From Gimesia maris (GTDB lineage Bacteria; Planctomycetota; Planctomycetia; Planctomycetales; Planctomycetaceae): DNA of 64,000 nt. The stretch is taken from the NCBI RefSeq assembly GCF_008298035.1, contig NZ_CP042910.1:5967001-6031000 (forward strand). Reading direction: 5' to 3'. The notes beneath the pieces are model-generated. The model did not search any database and was not told the origin of the DNA. It saw only the letters and a list, made by a program, of their open reading frames with translations. Both the position numbers and the translations under genes were made by a program. The stretch's first letter is position 1, and each line of letters begins with the position of its first letter. This document shows, in pieces, positions 53,345 to 61,944 of the stretch.

Positions 53345-55804
53345 ATGCGTCTGCCAGTTTACTGTATCCTGCTTCTGTTGTTCATGCCAACTCTTTTGAA
53401 CGCAGTAGAGCCGCAGGCAACACCGGTCAGCTCGATTCGTGTTCAGCCCGGTTTTCAGGTTGAGTTACTTCGATCTGCTCAGAAAGACGAAAGTTCCTGG
53501 ATCAGCATGACCTTTGATGATCGGGGCAGAATCATCCTGGGGCTCGATGATGTGGGTCTGGGACGAATCACGTTTAATGATGATCCAGCAAAAACCAGCT
53601 TCGAGAAGATCGATAAAACTTTCAAGCATCCGCGCGGCGTGCTGTATGCCCACCACAGTCTGTATGTGAGTGAGACGAATGGACAGGGCTTGCATCGCCT
53701 GAAAGATACCACGGGTGACGATCAGTTCGATCAGAGACAGCTCCTGAAAAAACTGGACTACCGCAGCCGCTTCGGGCACGGGCATAACCAGATCGTGCTC
53801 GGCCCGGATCAGAACATTTATCTGGTTGTCGGCAATGATGTCTCCTTTCCGGAAGGAGTCTCTCCCCAGTCACCATATCGCAATCCTCAGAATGATCACC
53901 TGCTGCCCAATCCGCACGACGCCGGTCAGGATAACCGTGTGGGCTACATTCTGAAAACCGATCCGGACGGCAAGACCTGGGAAATTGTCGCGGGCGGTTT
54001 TCGTAACCAGGTCGATATCGCATTTAATCCGGCAGGGGAGATGTTTACCTACGACGCGGATATGGAATGGGATATCGGACAGCCCTGGTACCGCCCGACC
54101 CGCATCAATCATATCATCCCCGGCGGAGAATATGGCTGGCGCTGGGGCACCGGTAAATGGCCCGAATACTACGCCGACAGCCTCCCCTCCACATTGAATA
54201 CCGGCCTGGGTTCTCCAACCGGCATGGTATTCGGAACCGACAGCAGCTTCCCTCCGCGCTTCCAACAGGCGATGTATATCGCCGACTGGCAGAACGGCCG
54301 CATCCTGCTGGTCGACCTGATTCCCAGCGGAGCCACTTATTCCTGCCAGTACGAAGTCTTTCTGGAGGGAGGCCCGCTCAATGTCTGTGATATGCAGTTT
54401 GGCCCCGATGGTGCGCTGTACTTCATTACAGGCGGTCGCGGTTCCCAGTCTGGTCTGTACCGTGTGACGTCGTTGTCAGGTCAGAAAACAAAATCTAAGC
54501 CCCCCCAGATCAGCAAACAGGTTCTCAGGCAGGCAGCCACTGCCCGGCAGATCAGAAGAGACCTGGAACAATACCTCTCCAGACCGGTCCCCGAAATCGA
54601 CACGCTCTGGAAGCATCTCAGTAGTGAGGATCGCTGGCTCCGTTTTACCGCGCGACGCGCCCTTGAAAACCAGGCTGTATCACGCTGGCGGACGCAGGCG
54701 ATTACCGAAACCCATCCTACTGCTGCCATCGCCGGTCTGATCGCTTTAAGTCACCAGGGAACTGCCGAAGATCGGGACACCGTTCTGGCGGCTTTGAATC
54801 GTATCGACATGAGTTCGCTGGAACAGCAACAACTGCTGGCACTACTGCGAGCTTATCAGCTCTGCCTGATTCGACTCGGTTCTCCCACAGACGCCCAGGC
54901 GAGCGAACTGAAAAAGCGACTGAGCCCGCTTTATCCACATCTCAGCAGCAGTGTGAATCATCTGCTGGGCGAATTGCTGGTTTACTTGAACGACAGCCAG
55001 GTTATCCCGCAGACATTAACACTACTCACTGATACCTCAACACAGGAAGAGCAGATCAGAGCAGCGCGTACATTGACTTATGCAAAACAGTCCTGGACGA
55101 AGACTCAGCAGCGGCAGTTTCTCAGTTGGCTGGCTCATGCCCGCACTTTTACGGGCGGTAAGCAGCTTACCGAGCGACTGCGCGACATTCGCGAAGATTT
55201 CCTGAAAACACTCTCTGATCAGCAGCGAGAGCAGTTCAGTAAACAGATCGCCGAACTGGATAAGCCTCTCGTCGAAGAAGAACTGGTTCCCGCTCGCCCG
55301 GTCGTGCAGGAATGGACGCTCAGTGAACTGGAACCACATCTGGCTGCAGTTTCGTCAAAGAGGTCTTTCAAAAGTGCGCGGCAGGCGTTGCTGGCTGCGA
55401 ACTGTCTGAAATGCCATCGCATCGGTTCGACCGGCGCCCAGGTCGGCCCCGATCTGACCACGGTCGGCAAACGCTTCGACAGCCGCGCGATACTGGAGTC
55501 GATTATCACTCCTTCCAAAGTCATGGACGAAAAATATCTCTATACCGTCTATGTTCTCACGAACGGAAAAATTGTGACCGGGCGTCCTGTTGGGGTCAGC
55601 AAGACCACCATCACTGTGGAAACCGATCCGATTCGCCAAACCACGGTCCCTGTTGTCCGGGAAGAAATTGAAGAATCCATCCTTTCCAAAACATCGCCGA
55701 TGCCTGCCAATCTGATTGATGTCCTCACACGGGAAGAAATCCTGGATCTGCTGGCTTATCTCAAAGCGGGCGGAGATCCACAGGCAACCGCGTTTCAAAA
55801 GTAA
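53345..55804 (+). CDS. PVC-type heme-binding CxxCH protein (sorbosone-dehydrogenase-like, HEAT, cytochrome c)
   Basis: An 819-residue secreted protein typical of Planctomycetes and Verrucomicrobia. Signal peptide about 1-20. Residues about 30-380 are a soluble-dehydrogenase-like propeller (GHGHNQIVLGPDQNIYL, GFRNQVDIAFNPAGEMFTYD, YGWRWGTGKWPEYY, GPDGALYFITGGRGSQSGLYRV). Residues about 400-660 are alpha-helical HEAT-like repeats. The C-terminal module carries one heme motif, CLKCH, near residue 690, with GPDLTTVGKRFD and a later SPMPANL Met as the probable axial ligand. These proteins are thought to oxidise or bind carbohydrates in the periplasm; substrate unknown. GAAAGAAG precedes the ATG. 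Confidence 0.93.
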   Translation: MRLPVYCILLLLFMPTLLNAVEPQATPVSSIRVQPGFQVELLRSAQKDESSWISMTFDDRGRIILGLDDVGLGRITFNDDPAKTSFEKIDKTFKHPRGVLYAHHSLYVSETNGQGLHRLKDTTGDDQFDQRQLLKKLDYRSRFGHGHNQIVLGPDQNIYLVVGNDVSFPEGVSPQSPYRNPQNDHLLPNPHDAGQDNRVGYILKTDPDGKTWEIVAGGFRNQVDIAFNPAGEMFTYDADMEWDIGQPWYRPTRINHIIPGGEYGWRWGTGKWPEYYADSLPSTLNTGLGSPTGMVFGTDSSFPPRFQQAMYIADWQNGRILLVDLIPSGATYSCQYEVFLEGGPLNVCDMQFGPDGALYFITGGRGSQSGLYRVTSLSGQKTKSKPPQISKQVLRQAATARQIRRDLEQYLSRPVPEIDTLWKHLSSEDRWLRFTARRALENQAVSRWRTQAITETHPTAAIAGLIALSHQGTAEDRDTVLAALNRIDMSSLEQQQLLALLRAYQLCLIRLGSPTDAQASELKKRLSPLYPHLSSSVNHLLGELLVYLNDSQVIPQTLTLLTDTSTQEEQIRAARTLTYAKQSWTKTQQRQFLSWLAHARTFTGGKQLTERLRDIREDFLKTLSDQQREQFSKQIAELDKPLVEEELVPARPVVQEWTLSELEPHLAAVSSKRSFKSARQALLAANCLKCHRIGSTGAQVGPDLTTVGKRFDSRAILESIITPSKVMDEKYLYTVYVLTNGKIVTGRPVGVSKTTITVETDPIRQTTVPVVREEIEESILSKTSPMPANLIDVLTREEILDLLAYLKAGGDPQATAFQK

Positions 55805-55827
55805 TCCACACAGGGTCAGATCTGAAT

Positions 55828-56700
55828 ATGCCAGTCAATCAATGGATGAAACTGTTCGTGCTGTTTTTGATGCTGGACGCCGTCGGCAGACTGTTCGCAG
55901 CAGAACCGGTCAACATTCACAGCATCCCCAATGATCTGCAGGTTCCCAAAGTCACACAAGAAAAGCCACAGGCGGGAAAACGGGTCTGGCAGCAGAATCC
56001 CGGGTTCGAACAGACCGAAATTACACACGCTCTCTATCTGCCTTCCGACTGGGTACCTGGTAAAAAATACCCGGTCATCATGGAGTACCCGGGGAATGGC
56101 GGCTATTCGAATGCTTTAAATGATGTCAGCCAAGGGAGAGTCCAAGACTGTAAACTGGGATTTGGCCTGTCCGCCGGCAAGGGGATGATCTGGGTCAGTC
56201 TGCCCTTCGTCGATCCCCGGACCGGCAAGCATACGATCAAGTGGTGGGGCGATCCGGACGCCACTGCGGACTACTGCCGCCAGACCGTCGCCCGCATCTG
56301 CAGAGAATTCGGTGGCGATCCTGAGTATGTGTTTCTCACCGGCTTCTCCCGGGGTGCGATCGCCTGCAATTATATCGGCCTGCGCGACGACGAAATCGCG
56401 GCTCTCTGGAAAGGCATGCTGCCTCACAGTCATTATGATGGCGTACGAAAATGGAATTACCCCGACTGTGATGCCGCTTCCGCCCGCCAGCGTCTGGCCC
56501 GTCTTGGTAGCCGGCGGCAATTCATCACACAGGAAAAGTCAACTCAAGCCACAGAAGTATATCTCAAGGACTCCGATCCCCACGGCCAGTTCACATTCAT
56601 GGCGATCCCCTACCCCAATCATTCCGATAAATGGGTTCTGAAAGACATTCCCGAACGAGCCAGGGCCCGCCAATGGCTGACTGATTGTCTCAAAAACTGA
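55828..56700 (+). CDS. Secreted alpha/beta hydrolase-like protein
   Basis: A 290-residue exported protein with a signal peptide (about 1-24). The fold is alpha/beta hydrolase-like: YPVIMEYPGNGG (oxyanion strand), then the nucleophile elbow GFSRGA near residue 174, and late His residues in PYPNHSDKW that could complete the triad; a candidate acid is the Asp in KDSDPHG. The sequence between them (CREFGGDPEYVFL) matches esterase/PHB-depolymerase-type proteins. It lies 23 bp after the PVC cytochrome gene, so co-transcription is likely. Confidence 0.82.
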   Translation: MPVNQWMKLFVLFLMLDAVGRLFAAEPVNIHSIPNDLQVPKVTQEKPQAGKRVWQQNPGFEQTEITHALYLPSDWVPGKKYPVIMEYPGNGGYSNALNDVSQGRVQDCKLGFGLSAGKGMIWVSLPFVDPRTGKHTIKWWGDPDATADYCRQTVARICREFGGDPEYVFLTGFSRGAIACNYIGLRDDEIAALWKGMLPHSHYDGVRKWNYPDCDAASARQRLARLGSRRQFITQEKSTQATEVYLKDSDPHGQFTFMAIPYPNHSDKWVLKDIPERARARQWLTDCLKN

Positions 56701-56774
56701 TCTCAATTTACTCTGATCCGGCATCGTGGTAGATTGGAATCTGATCTGCAACCAGTTCCAGAGGAAACAACAAA

Positions 56775-57896
56775 ATGTCAAATCGACTGCTGAACTCCCT
56801 GTTAATATTGATGGTCGTCATTTCCGGCGTTTTTTCACCTTTAAAATCTGTTCAGGCCCAGGATGAACCACGACCGCATATCAAAATCCGTGGCATTTAT
56901 GGCGGCGCGCCGACACAGTTGCTGGAACAGAATAAACAACTGCCCGAACTGGGTGTGAATGCGATCTTCATGGGTTCGGGAAGTTTAACTGATGAGCGCA
57001 TTGCGCAGTTGAAAAAACAGGGCGCACAGGTCTTTGCCGAATTCAATACAATGCACGTTGCCAACTATCTTAAAGACCATCCGGACGCTGCCCCGATTGG
57101 CGTTGATGGAAAAGTCTGTCCAGCGCCGCAGGGCTGGCAGGGGATCTGCCCGACGCATCCTGGTTATCGCAAATATCGGATGGATGAGTTCCGCAGAGTA
57201 CTCAAGGAGTATGAGATCGACGGCATCTGGCTCGATTATCACCACAGCCACGCCAGTTGGGAGCGCGCGGTTCCCGATATGCCTGACACCTGTTTTTGTA
57301 AACGGTGCCTGAATCAATTTCAGAAGGATACCAACACATCACTGCCTGATGTCCCCGCTTCGGAACTCTCGCAGATCCTGTTGGGAAAACGGAAAGCCGC
57401 CTGGGTAGCGTGGCGCTGCGATGTCTTTACCGACTGGGTCCGCGAATTCCGTTCGATCCTCAACGAAACGCGCCCCCAGGCGCTATTGGGAACCTTTCAC
57501 TGTCCCTGGTCCGACACTGATTTCAATGGCGCACTCAAAAACAAACTCGCCATTGATCTCAAATCGCAGGCGAAGTACCTGGATGTTTTCAGCACCATGC
57601 CTTATCACGCCCGCTTCAATCACCCGCAAGATCCAGCCTGGATCTCACGTCAGACCACCTGGCTGGGACAATATCTGGACATCAAAGGTGAACCGGGAGA
57701 ACGGCTCAAAATCTGGCCGATCGTCCAGCTTTCGGACTGGGGCGAATCAGTGCCCGTCGAACAGGTGCATTCTGTTCTGGACCATGGCACCCGTCTGCCT
57801 GCGACCGGCGTGATGGTCTTTCGCTGGGGTTCACTCCATCCACAAACGGACAAAGTGGACGCGATGATCGAGTACTATCGTGCGATCAAACCATAG
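56775..57896 (+). CDS. Secreted TIM-barrel glycosidase-like protein
   Basis: A 373-residue exported protein: signal peptide about 1-30, AGAGGAAA before the ATG. It resembles the hypothetical glycosyl-hydrolase families with an (alpha/beta)8 barrel: GVNAIFMGSGSLTDE, VFAEFNTMHV, YEIDGIWLDYHHSH (barrel strand with the Asp that is usually the nucleophile), CFCKRCLNQFQ (a Cys cluster) and STMPYHARFNHP. CAZyme assignment is not certain. It follows the hydrolase gene by 74 bp and probably takes part in the same polysaccharide metabolism. Confidence 0.75.
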   Translation: MSNRLLNSLLILMVVISGVFSPLKSVQAQDEPRPHIKIRGIYGGAPTQLLEQNKQLPELGVNAIFMGSGSLTDERIAQLKKQGAQVFAEFNTMHVANYLKDHPDAAPIGVDGKVCPAPQGWQGICPTHPGYRKYRMDEFRRVLKEYEIDGIWLDYHHSHASWERAVPDMPDTCFCKRCLNQFQKDTNTSLPDVPASELSQILLGKRKAAWVAWRCDVFTDWVREFRSILNETRPQALLGTFHCPWSDTDFNGALKNKLAIDLKSQAKYLDVFSTMPYHARFNHPQDPAWISRQTTWLGQYLDIKGEPGERLKIWPIVQLSDWGESVPVEQVHSVLDHGTRLPATGVMVFRWGSLHPQTDKVDAMIEYYRAIKP

Positions 57897-57987
57897 GCGA
57901 GGGGATTTGTATTCGTTGACAATCTGAAAGGCGCGATCTATAACCGAAACGAATCCCCCTCACAACGTTTAAGGATATATCGCGACC

Positions 57988-58779
57988 ATGCTGACTGTTC
58001 TCTCACCTGCCAAATCACTGAATCTGGAACCGCAAAAGCAGACATCGAAATTCTCGACTCCTGAATTTCTGGATGAAGCGGAAACACTCGTTAAAAAACT
58101 GCGACGGATGTCGAAGAAGTCGTTGCGGGAACTGATGGGGATCAGTGAGGATCTGGCGGAGTTGAATCACGAACGCTTCAATCAATGGGCACGCCCCTTC
58201 TCCACAGAGAATGCCAAACAGGCGGCCCTGATGTTTAATGGTGACGTTTACCAGGGTTTACAGGCGGAACAGTTCAAAGCCCGCGATCTCGCCTTTGCCC
58301 AGGATCACCTGCGGATACTTTCGGGACTCTATGGCGTACTGCGCCCATTGGACCTGATGCAGGCCTATCGTCTCGAAATGGGAACCAGCCTCTCCACCCG
58401 CAGCGGGAATTCCCTGTATGACTTCTGGGGGGAGAAAATCACACGTTCCCTCAATCAAGAACTGGAAACACACAAACATCAGGAACTGATCAACCTGGCG
58501 TCAAATGAATACTTCAAATCGGTGAAACCCCGGCTGCTCTCAGGCCCGGTCATTACACCAGTTTTCAAAGAAATCAAGGATGGCAAATCGCGAACCATCG
58601 CCTTATTCGCAAAACAGGCCCGGGGACGGATGGCGGCCTGGATCATTCAAAATCGGATTGACCAGCCCGATCAACTGAGCGATTTCAATCTGGACGGTTA
58701 TGAATTTCAAGCGGATGAATCGACGTCCGCCAAATTGACTTTCTCCCGCCCGCAGCCGCCACCGGTCGGAAAAAAATAA
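57988..58779 (+). CDS. yaaA: Peroxide stress protein YaaA
   Basis: A 263-residue cytoplasmic protein of the YaaA/DUF328 family. Diagnostic motifs are LTVLSPAKSLNLE at the N-terminus, ALMFNGDVYQGLQAE and LRILSGLYGVLRPLDLMQAYRLEMGT in the middle, and INLASNEYFKSV. In E. coli YaaA limits free iron and so protects DNA and proteins from peroxide damage. The length is normal. It begins a group of three tightly spaced plus-strand genes (24- and 35-bp gaps), which links it with two O-methyltransferases here; no functional connection is known. Confidence 0.95.
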   Translation: MLTVLSPAKSLNLEPQKQTSKFSTPEFLDEAETLVKKLRRMSKKSLRELMGISEDLAELNHERFNQWARPFSTENAKQAALMFNGDVYQGLQAEQFKARDLAFAQDHLRILSGLYGVLRPLDLMQAYRLEMGTSLSTRSGNSLYDFWGEKITRSLNQELETHKHQELINLASNEYFKSVKPRLLSGPVITPVFKEIKDGKSRTIALFAKQARGRMAAWIIQNRIDQPDQLSDFNLDGYEFQADESTSAKLTFSRPQPPPVGKK

Positions 58780-58803
58780 CCTCACTTTTTAAAGATAAAA
58801 CCA

Positions 58804-59817
58804 ATGAAAGAAAATGCGCTCCCACAACAACTCGACCAGATGATTACCGGTTACTGGGTCTCCCAAAGTATTTATGCCGCCGCGAAACTGGGAATTGCCG
58901 ATCTACTGGTTGCCGGCCCTCAAACAGCCGAACTGCTCGCTGACGCGACAAAAACAAATTGTGGTGCTCTCTATCGCCTGTTACGCGCCCTGGCGAGTGT
59001 CGGTATTTTTGCTGAGAACGCACAACGTGAATTCGCGCTCACACCGATGGCGGAATTTCTACGAAGCGATGTCCCCGGTTCCAAACGCGCACTGGCTTTG
59101 ATGAGTGGTGATGAACAGTTCCAGGCCTGGAGCGAGATCCTGTACAGTATCCAGACCGGAAAAACTTCGTTCGATAAAGTATTTGAAAAACCGATCTTCG
59201 AATACCTGTCTGACAACCCGGACAAAGGACAGATTTTTGACCAGGCGATGACGGGCATTCATGGAAGAGAAACCGGCGATATCATGAACGCCTATGATTT
59301 CTCCGGAATAAACACCCTGATGGATGTCGGCGGGGGAAACGGCTCCAACATCGTCAATCTTCTGCAGAACTACCCGGAGATGAAAGGGATCCTGTTCGAC
59401 TTACCGCAGGTCGTGGAACGGGCAGAGCCTCATATCGAACAGGCGGGTTTGACAGACCGCTGCCAGTTAATCGGAGGCAGCTTCTTTGAATCCGTCCCCG
59501 CAGGCGCTGATACCATTTTTCTGCGACACATCATCCATGACTGGGATGATGAGAAATCGCTTACAATTCTGCGTCATTGCCATGCCGTGATGTCAGAGAA
59601 CAGCAGACTGCTGGTTGTGGAAAGCGTGATCCCCGAGGGGAATGATCCTTTTCCCGGCAAGTTCCTGGACCTGGTGATGCTGATGATTCCCGGCGGCAAG
59701 GAACGCACGGCTGAAGAATATGAGGCACTTTTCGAACAGGCAGGCTTTGAACTCACACGTATCATCCCCACCGAGTCCGAACTGAGCATCATTGAAGGAA
59801 CCAAGCGCCTGCCCTGA
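58804..59817 (+). CDS. O-methyltransferase (Methyltransf_2 type), tandem copy 1
   Basis: A 337-residue SAM-dependent methyltransferase with an N-terminal winged-helix dimerisation domain (about 5-95: YWVSQSIYAAAKLGIADLL, YRLLRALASVGIF) and a catalytic Rossmann domain (DVGGGNGSNIVNLLQ, LFDLPQVVERAE, FLRHIIHDWDDEKSL). The His in IIHDWDDE is at the catalytic position of the COMT/ASMT-like group. The C-terminus (PGGKERTAEEYEALFEQAGFELTRI) is also typical. Substrate is probably a small hydroxylated aromatic compound or polyketide-like metabolite. Its neighbour is a close paralogue 35 bp downstream. Confidence 0.92.
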   Translation: MKENALPQQLDQMITGYWVSQSIYAAAKLGIADLLVAGPQTAELLADATKTNCGALYRLLRALASVGIFAENAQREFALTPMAEFLRSDVPGSKRALALMSGDEQFQAWSEILYSIQTGKTSFDKVFEKPIFEYLSDNPDKGQIFDQAMTGIHGRETGDIMNAYDFSGINTLMDVGGGNGSNIVNLLQNYPEMKGILFDLPQVVERAEPHIEQAGLTDRCQLIGGSFFESVPAGADTIFLRHIIHDWDDEKSLTILRHCHAVMSENSRLLVVESVIPEGNDPFPGKFLDLVMLMIPGGKERTAEEYEALFEQAGFELTRIIPTESELSIIEGTKRLP

Positions 59818-59852
59818 TGAACCGAAGCATTCACACACGAAAGTGAAACGAC

Positions 59853-60860
59853 ATGCCAGAGAAAACAACGCATCAGCAAGTGGAGGAATTGATTACCGGC
59901 TACTGGAAATCGCAGAGTATTTATGCCGCTGCGAAACTGGGAATTGCGGATCTGCTGATCACGGGCCCTCAGACTCCTGAGCAACTGGCGGCTGCCACCA
60001 ATACTGATGCCAGTGCCCTCTATCGCCTGTTACGCGCTTTGGCCAGTATCGGTATCTTTGAAGAAAATGAAGCGGGGGAATTCGCTTTAACCCCGCTGGC
60101 AGAACCATTACGCACTGACGACCCCGAGTCAAAGCAGGCGTTAGCCATCATGAACGGCGAAGACCAGTTTCGCCCCTGGTGCGAAATCATTTATAGTCTT
60201 CAAACCGGAAAGCCGGCGTACGACAACATCTGGGGGAAGTCGATTTTTGAATTTCTGTCTGAGCATCCGGAGAAAGCACGCATCTTTGACAAGGCGATGA
60301 TCGGCATCCATGGTCGCGGCACCGATGCCGCAATCAAAGCGTACGATTTTGCAGACATCAAAGTACTGGCGGATGTCGGGGGCGGCAATGGTTCAAATCT
60401 GATCAGCATCCTCCAGGCCTGTCCGAACCTGAAGGGCGTTCTCTTTGATCTGCCTCATGTCGTTGATAATGCCCAGGAGCAATTCGACCAGGCAGGTCTG
60501 ACCGACCGCTGTGATCTCGTCGGTGGTGACTTCTTTCAGTCAGTGCCAGCCGGAGCAGACGCGTATCTCCTGCGACATATCATCCACGACTGGAATGACG
60601 AGAAATCACTTCAGATTCTCAAGAACTGTCATGCAGCACTGCCCGTGAACGGAAAACTGCTGGTGATGGAAAGTGTGATCGATCCGGGCAACGATCCATT
60701 CGCGGGCAAATTCGTCGACCTGGTAATGCTGCTGGTGACAGGTGGTAAGGAACGCACGGCTGAAGAATTTCAGCTACTCTACGATCAGGCGGGCTTCGAA
60801 CTGACACGCATTCTACCGACCCAATCGGAACTGAGTATCATTGAAGGAATCAAACGCTGA
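59853..60860 (+). CDS. O-methyltransferase (Methyltransf_2 type), tandem copy 2
   Basis: A 335-residue paralogue of the preceding gene, the same along its entire length with no large indel (YWKSQSIYAAAKLGIADLL, DVGGGNGSNLISILQ, LLRHIIHDWNDEKSL, GGKERTAEEFQLLYDQAGF). The catalytic His is kept, so both copies look active. Recent tandem duplication followed by divergence of residues between the two domains suggests different substrates. The stop lies only 16 bp from that of a convergent gene. Confidence 0.92.
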   Translation: MPEKTTHQQVEELITGYWKSQSIYAAAKLGIADLLITGPQTPEQLAAATNTDASALYRLLRALASIGIFEENEAGEFALTPLAEPLRTDDPESKQALAIMNGEDQFRPWCEIIYSLQTGKPAYDNIWGKSIFEFLSEHPEKARIFDKAMIGIHGRGTDAAIKAYDFADIKVLADVGGGNGSNLISILQACPNLKGVLFDLPHVVDNAQEQFDQAGLTDRCDLVGGDFFQSVPAGADAYLLRHIIHDWNDEKSLQILKNCHAALPVNGKLLVMESVIDPGNDPFAGKFVDLVMLLVTGGKERTAEEFQLLYDQAGFELTRILPTQSELSIIEGIKR

Positions 60861-60876
60861 ATCCCCTGTCGTCTTT

Positions 60877-61851
60877 TCAGGGAAAACGAATTGAGCAGCC
60901 CGCGCCGACAAAGTATGCATCTGCTGCGTCATTCAAACCTACGCCCGCACTCATGTCGAGCTGCAGGTTGTTGTTGATCAGGTACGTGAGGCCGGCATCA
61001 AAATAGTGTTCGGTGCGCGCCGTACGGGCACCGCTGGGAATCAATACAAACCATTCGGTAAAGGCTCCCAGTTTCTCAGTCAGGGTATAACCCACCGAAC
61101 AGGATTGTGCGATTTCAAGAAAGGATTCGCCGGAATCATCGATATCGCCATAACCCTGTGTAGCGGCCGCGACGTTCACAAAATCATTGAGGGTCCAGGC
61201 ATAGACCAGATCAATGCCCGCTTCCACCTGATTCGCAGTAAACGCAGTACTTCCTGTCGGTACGCTCATCGAAGTAATCAAAGCCATTTCAGGCAGAATA
61301 CCCTGCTGGGGAGTCAGCGAGAACTGCAGCGCCAGTCCCAGATCCTGGCTCCCGAAAGTCGTATTCTGATAGAATCCCGCATCGGTACTCTGTTCCAGAG
61401 GAGCAAACGACAACCGAAATTCCATCCAGTCAGCCACAATCCCCCGGCGAAACAGGAATTCACCGAATGACTGGTATTTGACATCCGCTCCCGCTTCCTT
61501 ACTGTCCAGATAGGTATAACCGAATTCAAGTTGAGTCACGCCTTTCCCTACCGTCACAGAAGTGGATGTAAAGTTCGGCCGGTCGGTCTGCAGAGGTTGA
61601 TCAAGCTGCGGCCCTCCGTGACAGCCAGAGCTGCCTTTCCACTGAAACAGGGTGCCACACTCTGGTGATAAATTAAGAATCCGATCACGAGAGGCTGCAT
61701 ATTCCACCTCGGGAGTTTCGCCCCATTCTGATGCAAGCAGACTCTGCTCAAACAAAACTGGCCCGCGGTCTGCACTCACTAAACGGGGGCAACTGATTAT
61801 GGAACAGAGTGTCAGCAGGAAGAGCAGGCTGCGAATCCGATGTTGCATCAT
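60877..61851 (-). CDS. Outer-membrane transporter-like protein (MetA-pathway-of-phenol-degradation family)
   Basis: A 324-residue exported protein with signal peptide about 1-27. The mature part starts with a Cys-containing segment (SPECGTLFQW, SGCHGG) and then has alternating beta-strands of an outer-membrane barrel ending in an aromatic-terminated strand (GAGCSIRFP): LQTDRPNFTSTSVTVGKG, TQLEFGYTYLDS, MEFRLSFAPLEQS, TEHYFDAGLTYLINNNLQLDMSAGVGLN. This matches the PF13557-type family that planctomycetes carry in many copies. Whether it transports aromatics is unknown. It lies 93 bp downstream of the TolC-like gene on the same strand. Confidence 0.82.
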   Translation of the reverse strand: MMQHRIRSLLFLLTLCSIISCPRLVSADRGPVLFEQSLLASEWGETPEVEYAASRDRILNLSPECGTLFQWKGSSGCHGGPQLDQPLQTDRPNFTSTSVTVGKGVTQLEFGYTYLDSKEAGADVKYQSFGEFLFRRGIVADWMEFRLSFAPLEQSTDAGFYQNTTFGSQDLGLALQFSLTPQQGILPEMALITSMSVPTGSTAFTANQVEAGIDLVYAWTLNDFVNVAAATQGYGDIDDSGESFLEIAQSCSVGYTLTEKLGAFTEWFVLIPSGARTARTEHYFDAGLTYLINNNLQLDMSAGVGLNDAADAYFVGAGCSIRFP

Positions 61852-61944
61852 CGTAGTGGCTCTCTGTTGATTCTTTCATTGAAAAAGTCTACGACTAAAA
61901 GGTCTACGACCTGGTATTGTCTGCCATTTTCAGGTCAGAGACGC

